Source: Bordetella ansorpii (GTDB lineage Bacteria > Pseudomonadota > Gammaproteobacteria > Burkholderiales > Burkholderiaceae_B). From it: a stretch of 64,000 nt of DNA. The notes beneath the pieces are model-generated. The model did not search any database and was not told the origin of the DNA. It saw only the letters and a program-made list of their open reading frames with translations. How positions within the stretch are numbered: position 1 is the first letter of the stretch; each line of letters begins with the position of its first letter. The stretch covers positions 60,802-124,801 of the forward strand of contig NZ_FKBS01000014.1 of assembly GCF_900078315.1 (NCBI RefSeq), read 5' to 3'. Below are positions 45,189 to 54,221 of the stretch, in pieces. Both the position numbers and the translations under genes were made by a program.

Positions 45189-46052
45189 TCAGTCGGCCCC
45201 GCGCAGTTGCGCCAGCACGTCGGCGCTGTTGGCCAGCTTCACGCCACGGGATTGCATATCGGCCAGGAAAGCCCGGGCCTGGTCCTCGAAGCCGCCCACG
45301 GGACTCATGCAGTCGGACAACAGCACGACGCGTTCCGGACGGCCGCCGGGCAGGTTATCGATCAGGTCTTCCACGGTGGCCCGCACGCAGTGGCTGCTGG
45401 CTTCGCCTGCCACCAGCAACGTGCCGGCCTCATCCAGGCGGGCCAGCAAGGCGCGGTTCAGTTGCGTGCCGGCGTCCGCGTCATCGGGCACCTCGGCCTG
45501 CAGGGCGCTGTAGTGTTCGGTCCAGGGGTTGATGCCCTTGTTCACGTACTGCACAGGCTGCAGCCGGGCTTCTTCCCAGGCCGAGCAGGCGGCCTGCACG
45601 GCGGCATGCACGTTGTGCCCCCAGCAGCCGATCTGGCAGTGCACCGGCCACACCATCAGCGTGTAGCGGCCGCGCGCCTCCAGGGCGTCCACGTAGGCCT
45701 GGGCGCGTGGCAGGGCGGCGGGGTCGCGGGGCTGGTAGCGGCCCGCGCGCAGGTCGGCCGCGGTGATGGCCGTGAACGGCGTAACCGGCTGGCCGTCCTG
45801 GCGCCGCCAGAAGGCGGGGTGCGCGATGTCGACGCGGTGGTGCGTGTCGAGCGTGACGGTGATGGCCGACAGGGCATCCCGCCCTGCCCGCACGATGTCG
45901 GCCACGCGCAGCATGTCGGCGTGCGCGCCCTGGACGGGCAGGCTGGGCGCCAGCGGAGCGCCGCCAACGGGATCGGCGGGCTGCCAGGCGGCGGGCAAAT
46001 CGCAGAAATCGTTCTGCGGGTCGATGATCAGAAGCTGGATGGATGCGGTCAT
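45189..46052 (-). CDS. Nicotinamidase-like cysteine hydrolase
   Basis: A 287-residue isochorismatase-superfamily hydrolase. The expected triad is visible as D11 (IIDPQNDFC), K172 (NKGINPW) and C222 ([13 protein letters not shown]), with metal-site-like [13 protein letters not shown] at 135-147. It is 70 residues longer than typical nicotinamidases because of an insert between residues 70 and 130. As the first gene of an operon with pncB, nadE and the NMN adenylyltransferase it most likely deamidates nicotinamide to nicotinate. The ATG at 46052 has GGAG 6 bases upstream; the open frame further up is not needed. Confidence 0.82.
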   Translation of the reverse strand: MTASIQLLIIDPQNDFCDLPAAWQPADPVGGAPLAPSLPVQGAHADMLRVADIVRAGRDALSAITVTLDTHHRVDIAHPAFWRRQDGQPVTPFTAITAADLRAGRYQPRDPAALPRAQAYVDALEARGRYTLMVWPVHCQIGCWGHNVHAAVQAACSAWEEARLQPVQYVNKGINPWTEHYSALQAEVPDDADAGTQLNRALLARLDEAGTLLVAGEASSHCVRATVEDLIDNLPGGRPERVVLLSDCMSPVGGFEDQARAFLADMQSRGVKLANSADVLAQLRGAD

Positions 46053-46094
46053 GTCGTTCTCCGGCTGCGTCGATATGGGATTCACTTTACCTAT

Positions 46095-46117
46095 CTTAGA
46101 TTAATTGTGCAACTAAG
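46095..46117. promoter_or_regulatory. Candidate NrtR operator
   Basis: CTTAG-N13-CTAAG in the 138-bp AT-rich gap between the nicotinamidase-like gene and the nrtR-like gene, 43 bp before the operon ATG. It is the only clear inverted repeat in this divergent promoter. Confidence 0.5.
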
Positions 46118-46190
46118 TCGGCGATGCCGTGACACCGCCTGTCCGCGTTGATACCCTTCTTCGTTGCTCGCCTGAACAAACTATTGCGCC

Positions 46191-46910
46191 ATGACCACCG
46201 CCCCTTCGTCCGCCGAGTCGCCCACCGCTTCCGCCGCTGCGCACGCCGCCATCATCTGTACGGTGGACGTGGTGCTGCTGACGTTGCGGGACCATGCCCT
46301 GCACGTGGTGCTGCTCAAGCGCCGCGGCGAGCCCCATGCGGGGGTGCCGGCGCTGCCGGGCGGCTATATCCATCCCCAGGAAGACGCCACGGCCTGGGAC
46401 GCGGCGGCGCGCATGCTGCGCGAGAAGACGGGCATCGTCAGCCCGTACCTGGAGCAGTTGGCCACGTACTCCGGCAGACAGCGCGATCCGCGTGGCTGGT
46501 CGCTGTCGGTGGTCTATTACGCACTGGTGCCCGATGCTCTGGTGCCGGACGACGGCGAGGGCCTGTCGGTCGTGCCGGTGGCCGATCTGCCGCAACTGCC
46601 GTTCGACCACGCGGAGATCGTGCAACTGGCCGTGTCGCGGGTGCGCGCCAAGAGCCAGTATTCGTCGCTACCCGTCTACCTGTGCGGCGAGCGCATCACG
46701 CTGCCGCAGTTGCAGGCCGTGTACGAGGCGGTATTGGGCGAGCCCATCAACAAGGTCAGCTTCCGCCGCAAGGTGGAAGAGCTGGGCATGCTGGAGCCGG
46801 TGGAAGGCGAACTGTTGACCGGCGCCGCGCACCGGCCGGCCCAGGTCTACCGGCTGCGGCCGGCTTTCCGGCGCGAGCTCTCGACGGTGCAGCGAGGCCT
46901 GAACGCCTGA
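46191..46910 (+). CDS. nrtR: NrtR-type Nudix-related transcriptional repressor of NAD synthesis
   Basis: A 239-residue protein with a Nudix-like N-terminal domain (about 20-155) and a winged-helix C-terminal domain (LCGERITLPQLQAVYEAVLG, INKVSFRRKVEELGMLEPVEG, RPAQVYRL). The Nudix box is degenerate: after LPGGYIHPQ the helix reads AARMLREKTGI instead of the catalytic RE-x-x-EE pattern. This is typical of NrtR, which senses ADP-ribose rather than cleaving it. It is divergent from the NAD operon and probably represses it. Confidence 0.88.
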   Translation: MTTAPSSAESPTASAAAHAAIICTVDVVLLTLRDHALHVVLLKRRGEPHAGVPALPGGYIHPQEDATAWDAAARMLREKTGIVSPYLEQLATYSGRQRDPRGWSLSVVYYALVPDALVPDDGEGLSVVPVADLPQLPFDHAEIVQLAVSRVRAKSQYSSLPVYLCGERITLPQLQAVYEAVLGEPINKVSFRRKVEELGMLEPVEGELLTGAAHRPAQVYRLRPAFRRELSTVQRGLNA

Positions 46911-47119
46911 GAAGTTCTGCGGGCGATTGTCCTGTTTTCGACAATGATGCGTTCACCGGGATACCGCTTATCCAGGGCGGGACGCGCTCGTATTCTGTCG
47001 CCCTGTTCCATTTACTGGGTTTCAGGGTGCGAATGTCGCACTCATGGAACAAAGGCCACGCCGATCCGGCGACAGCCGCGCGCCAAGCCCGTCCATCACT
47101 TTTCAAGCAAGGATTCGCC

Positions 47120-47515
47120 ATGTCTGCCTCCCAACGCTTTCTTCCGCTCGCCGGCCGCCTGCTGATCGGCGTGCCGTTCCTGATCACCGGCTTCTCGAAG
47201 CTGGGCAACTATTCCGGCACGGTGGGCTACATCGCGTCGGCCGGCCTGCCCCTGCCCGCGGTGGGTTGGGCCGTGGCCGTGCTGATCGAAGTCGTGTTCG
47301 CCGCCTTGCTGATCCTGGGCTGGCGCGTGCGCCCGGTGGCGCTGGTGATGGCGCTGTTCACGCTGGCCACGGCGGTGTTCTTTCACAACGATCTGGGCAA
47401 CCAGGGGCAGTTCATCAATTTCATCAAGAACCTGATGATTACGGGCGGGCTGCTGCAGATTGTTGCCTTCGGGGGCGGCGCGCTGAGCCTGGATGGGCGC
47501 AGCGGCCGCGCTTGA
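47120..47515 (+). CDS. DoxX-family membrane protein
   Basis: A 131-residue DoxX/DoxD-type protein with four predicted helices: LAGRLLIGVPFLITGFSKLG, GWAVAVLIEVVFAALLILGW, VALVMALFTLATAVFF and IKNLMITGGLLQIVAFGG. The start at 47120 has AAGG upstream and gives the usual length. The frame is open far upstream but that part overlaps the nrtR-like gene and is not coding. DoxX proteins are associated with membrane redox or thiol-stress functions; a precise role cannot be given. It stands alone and ends in a strong terminator. Confidence 0.85.
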   Translation: MSASQRFLPLAGRLLIGVPFLITGFSKLGNYSGTVGYIASAGLPLPAVGWAVAVLIEVVFAALLILGWRVRPVALVMALFTLATAVFFHNDLGNQGQFINFIKNLMITGGLLQIVAFGGGALSLDGRSGRA

Positions 47516-47539
47516 CGTTTTCCGTTCCGACGCAGTTCG

Positions 47540-47575
47540 AGGGCGGCGCCTTGCAAGGGGCGCCGCCCTTTCTCT
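47540..47575 (+). terminator. Strong intrinsic terminator after doxX
   Basis: An 11-bp perfect GC-rich stem (arms 47540-47550 and 47559-47569, 8-nt loop) followed by TTTCTCT. It lies between the convergent doxX and outer-membrane factor genes and may work in both directions. Confidence 0.8.
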
Positions 47576-49046
47576 ACTTGTTGTTATCCACAGGCTCGGC
47601 CAGGGCCGGCCCGCCGCCCATGGCGTGGAACAGCGCGGCCGTGTCGTTCATGCGGTCGGTGGCGTAGCGCACTTCGCGCAGGCGCGCCTGCAGGAAGTGC
47701 TGCTCGGCGGCGCGGCCCTGGTAGCCGGGCAGCGCGCCCAGCGAGACGCGCCTGGACGTGTTGCCGTACGACGTCTCGGCGGCCTGGCGCGCGCGTTCGG
47801 CGGCGGCCAGCGCTTCGTTGTCGGCTTCCAGGGCGGCCAGCGTGTCGGCCACGTTGCGGAACGCGGTCAGCACGGTCTGCTTGTACTGCTCGCCCGCCGC
47901 TTCGTAGGAACGCTGCGCGGCACGGCGTTGCGCCATCAGCGCGCCGCCATGGAAGATCGGCTGGGTAAGCGAGGCGCCCAGGCTCCAGATCGAACCGGTT
48001 CCCGCCGCCAGTGCGTCCGACCAGTTGAAGCCGCCGCGTCCCAGCGAGGCCGAGATCGACAGGCTGGGCAGCAATTGCGCCGTGGCCGCGCCGACGTCGG
48101 CGGCCGCCGCGCGCAAGGTCGCGTCCGCGGCGCGGATGTCGGGCCGGTGGGCCAGCAGCGTGGAGGGCACGCTGACGGGGATGCGCTGCGGCACGCTCAG
48201 GCTGTCGAAGTCCAGGTCGGGTGGCGCCTGGTCGGGCGTGCGGCCCAGCAACACGGCCAGCGCGTGCCGCATGGCCTGCCACTGGCTGCGCAGGCCGGGC
48301 AGGCTGGCCTCGACATCGGCCGCGTTCTGGTCGGCGTCCAGCGCCTCCTGCTGCGAGGCCGAGCCCAGTTCGAAGCGGCGCTGCGCATCGCGCGCCACGT
48401 CGCGGGCCAGCACGGCCTGCCGCTGCGTCAGTTCGACCTGTACGCGCAGCGCCGCGGCGTTGATGGCGCCGGTGACGATGTTCGAGGCCAGCGCGCGCCG
48501 CGCCGCTTCCCGTTCATAGGCCTGCTGGTTCACGCGCTCGGCCAGCGAGGCGTTGGCGTAGCGCGCCGCGCCGAACAGGTCGAAGGTGTATTGCGCGCGC
48601 AGTTGCCCGACGAAGGTGTTGTACAGCGCGGTGGGCGGTTCGATGCCGGGCATGGTCAGCGCGCGCTGGCGGTCGGTCTGCGCGCCGGCGTCCAGCGTGG
48701 GGAACAGCGACTCGCCGACCTGTGCGCGCAACTGCTCGCGCGCGGCGGCCAGGCGCTTGTCGGCGGCGGCCAGGTCGGGGCTGTTGGCCAGCCCTTCGGC
48801 CACCAGGGCGTCGAGCGGCGGCGAGCGGTAGCGCGTCCACCAGTCGGCGACCGGCAGGGCGCCGGCCTCGAACTGCTGCGCCACGCCTTGCGCGGCGGCG
48901 GTCTGCGCGGGCGTGGCCGCCACGCCGTATTGCGCGGGTTGGGGCGTTTGCGGCGGCGTGCCGTCCGGACCCAGCGCGCAGGCGCTCAGGGCCAGCGCCA
49001 CGAAGGCGGGAACGCAGGCGCGCGACAGGCGATTCAGTCTGTGCAT
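47574..49046 (-). CDS. RND efflux outer-membrane factor lipoprotein (NodT family)
   Basis: A 490-residue TolC-like lipoprotein. The signal peptide ends in the lipobox LSAC with Cys23, followed by CALGP. Two outer-membrane-efflux repeats follow, with the alpha-barrel helices (ADKRLAAAREQLRAQVGESLFPTL and the similar second repeat near residue 270) and LGASLTQPIFHGGAL. It forms the exit duct for the RND pump encoded three bases upstream, with AAGGAG before its ATG. The order in the operon is adaptor, pump, outer-membrane factor. Confidence 0.93.
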   Translation of the reverse strand: MHRLNRLSRACVPAFVALALSACALGPDGTPPQTPQPAQYGVAATPAQTAAAQGVAQQFEAGALPVADWWTRYRSPPLDALVAEGLANSPDLAAADKRLAAAREQLRAQVGESLFPTLDAGAQTDRQRALTMPGIEPPTALYNTFVGQLRAQYTFDLFGAARYANASLAERVNQQAYEREAARRALASNIVTGAINAAALRVQVELTQRQAVLARDVARDAQRRFELGSASQQEALDADQNAADVEASLPGLRSQWQAMRHALAVLLGRTPDQAPPDLDFDSLSVPQRIPVSVPSTLLAHRPDIRAADATLRAAAADVGAATAQLLPSLSISASLGRGGFNWSDALAAGTGSIWSLGASLTQPIFHGGALMAQRRAAQRSYEAAGEQYKQTVLTAFRNVADTLAALEADNEALAAAERARQAAETSYGNTSRRVSLGALPGYQGRAAEQHFLQARLREVRYATDRMNDTAALFHAMGGGPALAEPVDNNK

Positions 49047-49049
49047 GGC

Positions 49050-52000
49050 TCAGGCTCCTTCCCGCAGGTGGCCGGCATCCGAGCCGGGCGGCTCGTTGCG
49101 TTCGTCGTTGCGCACGCGGAACCAGGCGGCATACAGGGCCGGCAGGAAGAACAGGGTCAGGACGGTGGCGCTGGTGATACCGCCCATCAGCGCCGTGGCC
49201 ATGGGGCCGAAGAAGTTGCTGCGCAACAGCGGGATCAGCGCCAGCACGGCGGCCGCGGCGGTCAGGGTGATGGGCCGGAAGCGCCGCGCGGTGGCGCCCA
49301 CGATGGCGTCCACGCGCGGCGCGCCGCCCGCGATGTCCTGCTCGATCTGGTCCACGAGAATCACCGAGTTGCGCATGATGATGCCGAACATCGCGATGAC
49401 GCCCAGCATGGCGACGAAGCCGAACGGCTTGTCGAACAGCAGCAGCGCCACCACCACGCCGATCAGGCCCAGCGGCGCGGTCAGCACCACCATCATCACC
49501 CGCGAGAAGCTTTGCAACTGGATCATCAGCAGCGTCAGCACGACGATGGCCATCAGCGGCATCTGGTCGTTGATGGACGACTGGCCCTTCTGGCTTTCCT
49601 CGACCGAGCCGCCGATCTGGATGCGGTAGCCCACCGGCAGTTCGGCGCGCAGTTCGCCGAGCTTGGCGTCGATGGCATGGGTGACGTCGATGCCCTGCGC
49701 ATTGCCCGTCACGTCGGCCTGCACAGTGATGGTGGGCTGGCGGTCGCGTTCCCAGACCACGGCGTATTCCAGTTCGTTGCGCACGGCGCCCAGGCTGCCC
49801 AGCGGCACGGGGCCGTTGGGTGTGGGAACCGACAGCGAGGCCAGGCGCGCGGGATCGACGCGGTCTTCCTTGGCCGCCCGCAGGTCGACGCTGATCAACT
49901 GGTCGCGTTCGCGGTATTGCGTGACGGTGGTGCCCGACAGTGTCATGGCCAGGAAGTCGGACACGTCGGTCGAGGTGATGCCCACCGCGCGCGCCTTGTT
50001 CTGGTCGACCTCGAAGCGCACCGAGCGGGCCGAGGGTTCATCCCAGTCGAACTGCACGTTGGTGGTGCGGCCATCGGCGCGGATCTGGCTGGCCAGTTTC
50101 TCGGCGATGCCGCGCACCGTGCCGATGCTGTCGCCGCTGACGCGGAACTGCACCGGAAAGCCCACGGGCGGGCCGTTCTCCAGGCGCGACATGCGGGTGC
50201 GCACGGCCGGGAACTGTTCGCGCAGCACCGGCCCCAGCCACTGGGCCAGCTTGTCGCGCTCTTCCACCGACTTGGCCGTGAGGATGAACTGCGCGAAATT
50301 GGCCTGCGGCAGTTTCTGGTCCAGCGGCAGGTAGAAGCGCGGCGCGCCCGTGCCCACGAAGCTGACCATGTGGTCGATCTCGGGCCGGTCATGCAGGGCC
50401 TTTTCCAGGCGCTCGACCTGTTGCTTCGTCGCCGTGATGGAGGCGCCATCCTGCAGGCTCAGGTCCACCAGCAGTTCCGGCCGGTCGGAGTTCGGGAAGA
50501 ACTGTTGCGGCACCTGGCTGAACGCCGCCATGGCGCCCACGAACAACAGGACCGTGAAGCCCAGCACCCAATAGCGGCGCCGCACGCAGGCCGCGACCCA
50601 GGTGCGCAGGCGGCGGTAGAAGCGCGTGTCGTAGATGTCGTGTTCGTGATCGTCCGCCTGGTGCGCCTCGCGCTTGCGTTCGGGCAGCAGGCGATAGCCC
50701 AGCAGCGGAATCAGCACCACCGCCGCGAACCACGAGGCGATCAGCGCGATGGCCGAGACCTGGAAGATCGAGCGCGTGTACTCGCCCGTGCCCGACTTGG
50801 CCAGTGCGATGGGCAGGAAGCCCGCCACCGTGACCAGCGTGCCCGTCAGCATGGGGAATGCCGTGCTGGTGTAGGCGAAGGCGGCGGCGCGCGCGCGGCT
50901 CCAGCCCTGCTCCAGTTTCACCGCCATCATCTCGACGGCGATGATGGCGTCGTCCACCAGCAGCCCCAGCGCCAGCACCAGCGTGCCCAGCGAGACCTTG
51001 TGCAGGCCGATGTCGAACATCGACATGAACAGCGCCGTGACCGCCAGCACGATGGGAATGGAGATGACGACCACGATGCCGGTGCGCACGCCCAGCGAGA
51101 CCAGGCTGACCAGCAGCACGATGCCGACGGCCTCGGCCACCGATCGCAGGAATTCGTCGACGGAATGCGACACCGCCTGCGGCATGTTCGACACCTGCGT
51201 GAGCGTCAGGCCCGCGGGCAGGTGGCCGCGCAGTTCCGCTGCGGTGGTGTCCAGCGATTTGCCCAGCTTGACGACGTCCTGGCCCGGCTGCATGGTGATG
51301 CCGATGCCCAGCACCGGCTTGCCGCCGGCGCGCATCTCGGATTCCTGCGGATCGAGATAGCCGCGCTTGATGGTGGCGATGTCGCCCAGCCGCACCGAAC
51401 GGCCGTTGATGGGAATCAGCGTTTCCGCCAGCGCCTGCGCGTTGCCCAGTTGCCCGCTGGGCCGCACGAAGACGCGGTCGTTGGCGGTGGTCATGACGCC
51501 GCCCGAAGCCACGCCGTTCTGCGCGTCGATGGCGCGCCCGATCACGTCGGGCGATACCCCCAGCCGTGCCAGTTGCGCGTTGGGAATCTCGATGTAGATG
51601 CGTTCCTGCTGTTCGCCAAAGTAATCCACCTTGGCCACGCCGGGCACGCGCAGCAGCACGGTGCGCAGCGAATCGGCGTAGTCGCGCAGCTGGGCGGGCG
51701 AGAAGCCGTCGCCTTCCAGCGTGTAGATGTTGGTGTAGACATCGCCGAACTCGTCGTTGAAGAACGGCCCCTGCACGCCGCGCGGCAGCATGCCCTGGAT
51801 GTCGCCCACCTTCTTGCGGATCTGATACCACTGTTCGGCCACTTCGGCGGCCGGCGCGGAGTCTTTCATCGTGTAGAACACGAGCGATTCGCCGGGCCGC
51901 GAATAGCTGCGCATGAAATCCGTGTTGGGCGTTTCCTGCAGCTTGCGGGCGATGCGGTCGGTGACCTGCAACTGCACCTGTTGCGCCGTGGCGCCGGGCC

Positions 52001-52253
52001 AGAAGGTGCGGATCACCATCACGCGGAAGGTGAAGGGCGGGTCTTCGGACTGCGCCAGGCGCGAGTACGACATCACGCCGAACAACGTGGCCAGCGCGAT
52101 CAGGAAGACCACCAGCGACTGGTGCCGCAGCGCCCAGGCGGAAAGATTGAATCGGCCTTCCTCGGCGTGGCCATGGGCCACGGCGGCCGCGCGTGCCTGC
52201 TGGGCGTTCATGTCATCCCCGCCGGCGCCGTTTTCGCGATCCTGCGCGCTCAT
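49050..52253 (-). CDS. RND-family efflux pump, inner-membrane transporter
   Basis: A 1067-residue RND transporter with 12 membrane helices and two large periplasmic loops. The first helix is preceded by a cytoplasmic N-terminal extension of about 45 residues (rich in Ala, His and Glu). The proton-relay helix reads ALGLLVDDAIIAVEMM, and the second half has LGVIAMFGIIMRNSVILVDQIEQD and PLMAIVVLTLLMIQ. The overall pattern with SQSEDPPF-like AQSEDPPFTFRVM resembles the MexK/VmeF group of HAE pumps. Its ATG at 52253 overlaps the adaptor stop as ATGA; an internal ATG at 52211 is an alternative start. The substrate is unknown. Confidence 0.93.
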   Translation of the reverse strand: MSAQDRENGAGGDDMNAQQARAAAVAHGHAEEGRFNLSAWALRHQSLVVFLIALATLFGVMSYSRLAQSEDPPFTFRVMVIRTFWPGATAQQVQLQVTDRIARKLQETPNTDFMRSYSRPGESLVFYTMKDSAPAAEVAEQWYQIRKKVGDIQGMLPRGVQGPFFNDEFGDVYTNIYTLEGDGFSPAQLRDYADSLRTVLLRVPGVAKVDYFGEQQERIYIEIPNAQLARLGVSPDVIGRAIDAQNGVASGGVMTTANDRVFVRPSGQLGNAQALAETLIPINGRSVRLGDIATIKRGYLDPQESEMRAGGKPVLGIGITMQPGQDVVKLGKSLDTTAAELRGHLPAGLTLTQVSNMPQAVSHSVDEFLRSVAEAVGIVLLVSLVSLGVRTGIVVVISIPIVLAVTALFMSMFDIGLHKVSLGTLVLALGLLVDDAIIAVEMMAVKLEQGWSRARAAAFAYTSTAFPMLTGTLVTVAGFLPIALAKSGTGEYTRSIFQVSAIALIASWFAAVVLIPLLGYRLLPERKREAHQADDHEHDIYDTRFYRRLRTWVAACVRRRYWVLGFTVLLFVGAMAAFSQVPQQFFPNSDRPELLVDLSLQDGASITATKQQVERLEKALHDRPEIDHMVSFVGTGAPRFYLPLDQKLPQANFAQFILTAKSVEERDKLAQWLGPVLREQFPAVRTRMSRLENGPPVGFPVQFRVSGDSIGTVRGIAEKLASQIRADGRTTNVQFDWDEPSARSVRFEVDQNKARAVGITSTDVSDFLAMTLSGTTVTQYRERDQLISVDLRAAKEDRVDPARLASLSVPTPNGPVPLGSLGAVRNELEYAVVWERDRQPTITVQADVTGNAQGIDVTHAIDAKLGELRAELPVGYRIQIGGSVEESQKGQSSINDQMPLMAIVVLTLLMIQLQSFSRVMMVVLTAPLGLIGVVVALLLFDKPFGFVAMLGVIAMFGIIMRNSVILVDQIEQDIAGGAPRVDAIVGATARRFRPITLTAAAAVLALIPLLRSNFFGPMATALMGGITSATVLTLFFLPALYAAWFRVRNDERNEPPGSDAGHLREGA

Positions 52254-53386
52254 GATGCGAAATCCTCGGGATGCAGCGGCGGCACGGGCCGGACCTTTTC
52301 GCCAGCCGATACGGTGTGCACGCCTTGCCACACGATGCGTTCGTCCTTGTCGATGCCCGCGGAGATCGTGACGGTGCGCTCGTTGAAGCGCTGTACGGTG
52401 ACGCGGCGCAATTCCAGTACGTCTTCGTTTGCCTTCACGACCCAGACGGCGGGTTCGGGGCCATCGTGGAACAGGGCGGTGGAGGGCAGCGTGTACGTGG
52501 CCGCGCTGTCCTGGGCCTGGTCCAGCGCGATGTTGGCCGTCATGCCCAGGCGGGCCTCGGCGCCGGCGTCGTGCAGGGTGAAGCGGGCGCGGAAGGTGCG
52601 GGTGCGCGCATCGGCGGCCGGCGACAGTTCGCGCAGCGTGGCTTGCAGTGTGCGGCCCGGCGCGGCGGGCAGCGTGACGACGGCGCGCTGCCCGATACGC
52701 AGGCCGGCCAGGATGTTCTCGGGCACGTCGACGGTGACGTCGACGTCGCCGGCCCAGGCCAGGCTGTAGACGGGATCGCCCGCCGCCACGTTCTGGCCGG
52801 TGTCGGCGCGTTCGGCGGTGATGACGCCCGCGTGGTCGGCGACCAGGGTGGTGTAGTTGAGCTGGTCCTTCGCCAGCGCGGCCTGCTGGGCGGCGCTGTC
52901 GCGCTGGGCCAGGGCCGAGGCATAGGCGTTCTGCGTCTGCTCCAGCTGGCTGGCGGCGATCAGTTGTTCGCGGGCCTGGGCGCGGTCGCGGGTCAGTTGC
53001 TGACGCGCGAATTCCAACTGGTGCTGCGCCGCGGACGATTGCGCCTGCGCGGCCGCGGCGTTCTTGGTGGCATCGGCGGGATCCAGGCGCGCCACGGCCT
53101 GTCCCGCCTTCACGGCGTCGCCCAGACGCACCTTGCGTTCGATGATTTTGCCGCCGACGCGGAACGACAGCTGCGTGCTGTAGCGCGCCTCGACCTGGCC
53201 GGGCAGCGTGATGCGCGGCGCCTGGGCATCGGGCTGGGCGGGCACGGCGACCACGGGACGCGGCGCGGGCGGTGGGGCCTCGCTCTTGCCGCAGCCGCCC
53301 AGCGCCGCCAGGCACAGGAGCAGCGCGGCGGCGCGCGGAACGAAGATCGGCGAGCGCGCGGTGGGGCGCGGACCAGGAGCGGGCAT
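52250..53386 (-). CDS. RND efflux periplasmic adaptor (membrane fusion) lipoprotein
   Basis: A 378-residue membrane-fusion protein. The lipobox LGGC places the lipid on Cys32. After it come the beta-barrel/lipoyl half motif (TLPGQVEARYSTQLSFRVGGKI), a coiled-coil hairpin (AAAAQAQSSAAQHQLEFARQQL), the second lipoyl half (YTTLVADHAGVITAERADTGQNVAAGDP) and a C-terminal barrel. The ATG at 53386 is preferred because GAGG lies 5 bases upstream; the GTG or ATG at 53443 would add 19 residues before the signal peptide. It is the first gene of the efflux operon, divergent from a TetR regulator. Confidence 0.93.
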   Translation of the reverse strand: MPAPGPRPTARSPIFVPRAAALLLCLAALGGCGKSEAPPPAPRPVVAVPAQPDAQAPRITLPGQVEARYSTQLSFRVGGKIIERKVRLGDAVKAGQAVARLDPADATKNAAAAQAQSSAAQHQLEFARQQLTRDRAQAREQLIAASQLEQTQNAYASALAQRDSAAQQAALAKDQLNYTTLVADHAGVITAERADTGQNVAAGDPVYSLAWAGDVDVTVDVPENILAGLRIGQRAVVTLPAAPGRTLQATLRELSPAADARTRTFRARFTLHDAGAEARLGMTANIALDQAQDSAATYTLPSTALFHDGPEPAVWVVKANEDVLELRRVTVQRFNERTVTISAGIDKDERIVWQGVHTVSAGEKVRPVPPLHPEDFAS

Positions 53387-53451
53387 GGAAACCTCGACGC
53401 GAGTGGGAGCGGCGCCGGCATGCGGCACCGCGGCAGAGTGCAATGGGCGGA

Positions 53452-53481
53452 ATTCTAATTCAATACTGTATTCAAATACAA
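53452..53481 (-). promoter_or_regulatory. Efflux operon promoter with TetR-type operator
   Basis: On the minus strand a -10 TAGAAT (53457-53452) and a -35-like TTGTAT (53481-53476) are 18 bp apart. TGTATT-CA-AATACA (53467-53480) is a perfect palindrome covering the -35, and AATAC-T-GTATT (53462-53472) overlaps it. A TACAAT -10-like hexamer for the divergent TetR gene is at 53477-53482. Confidence 0.6.
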
Positions 53482-53520
53482 TAATGAATCTGAATTGGCA
53501 TGAAGTGCTACACTGCCGCG

Positions 53521-54135
53521 ATGGAAAAAGTCCGACTGACGCGCGAACAGAGCCGCCTCCAGACGCGCCAGCGCCTGTTGGACGCGGGGCAGCGCCTGTT
53601 CGTCGCGAAGGGCTACACGGCCAGCAGCGTCGAGGACATCGCGGAGGAAGCCGGCTACACGCGCGGCGCGTTCTACTCGAATTTCGACGACAAGTACCAG
53701 ATGCTGATGGAGCTGCTGCGTCGCGACCACGAGGCCCACACCAGTGAAATGCAGGCCATCTTCGACGGCGAGGCCACGCGCGAAGACCTGGAGTCGCGCA
53801 TCGTGGCCTTCTACAGCCAGCTGTACCGGGAAGACGACTGTTTTCTGCTGTGGGTCGAGGCCAAGCTGCTGGCGGCGCGCGACCCCCAGTTCCGCGGGGC
53901 CTTCCTGGCCTTCACGCGCGAGAAGCGCGCGGGCGTGGCCGAGTATGCGCGGCAGTTCATGCAGCGTACCGGCGCGCCCCTGGGCATGACGCCCGAGGAA
54001 CTGGCCCTGGGGCTGGTCGCCTTGTGCGAAGGCGTCATGTTCAGCCATACCTTCGATCCCCAGGAAGTCACCGGCGAGCTGACCGAGGCGGTGCTGGGCG
54101 GGTTCTTCCGGCGCGTGGTGTTCGGGCGAGCCTAG
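53521..54135 (+). CDS. TetR/AcrR-family repressor of the efflux operon
   Basis: A 204-residue TetR-type repressor: helix-turn-helix in residues 14-55 (TRQRLLDAGQRLFVAKGYTASSVEDIAEEAGYTRGAFYSNFDDK read as the family N-terminus) and a C-terminal ligand domain. The ATG at 53521 is used because MEKVRLTREQSR is the usual start; an ATG at 53500 would add seven residues. It is divergent from the RND operon with 134 bp between, and the gap carries overlapping palindromes that cover the pump promoter. It therefore probably represses the pump and itself. Confidence 0.9.
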   Translation: MEKVRLTREQSRLQTRQRLLDAGQRLFVAKGYTASSVEDIAEEAGYTRGAFYSNFDDKYQMLMELLRRDHEAHTSEMQAIFDGEATREDLESRIVAFYSQLYREDDCFLLWVEAKLLAARDPQFRGAFLAFTREKRAGVAEYARQFMQRTGAPLGMTPEELALGLVALCEGVMFSHTFDPQEVTGELTEAVLGGFFRRVVFGRA

Positions 54136-54221
54136 GCCGCGCCCGGGGCCGCCTGGCGGATTGGCTGATGCGGAATCGGAGCCCTAAGGCCGTACCGCCG
54201 CCGCCGCGTAAAATTCCCCGT

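Noticed and set aside
47493-52769. A 1758-codon open frame on the plus strand opposite the RND operon
   Set aside because: It is antisense to three clear efflux genes, is extremely rich in Arg, Gly, His and Gln, and shows no domain; typical artefact of GC-rich codon bias.
49050-53315. A 1421-codon frame extending the RND pump upstream
   Set aside because: The extension is a shadow of the adaptor gene; the ATGA overlap at 52253 gives the normal pump length.
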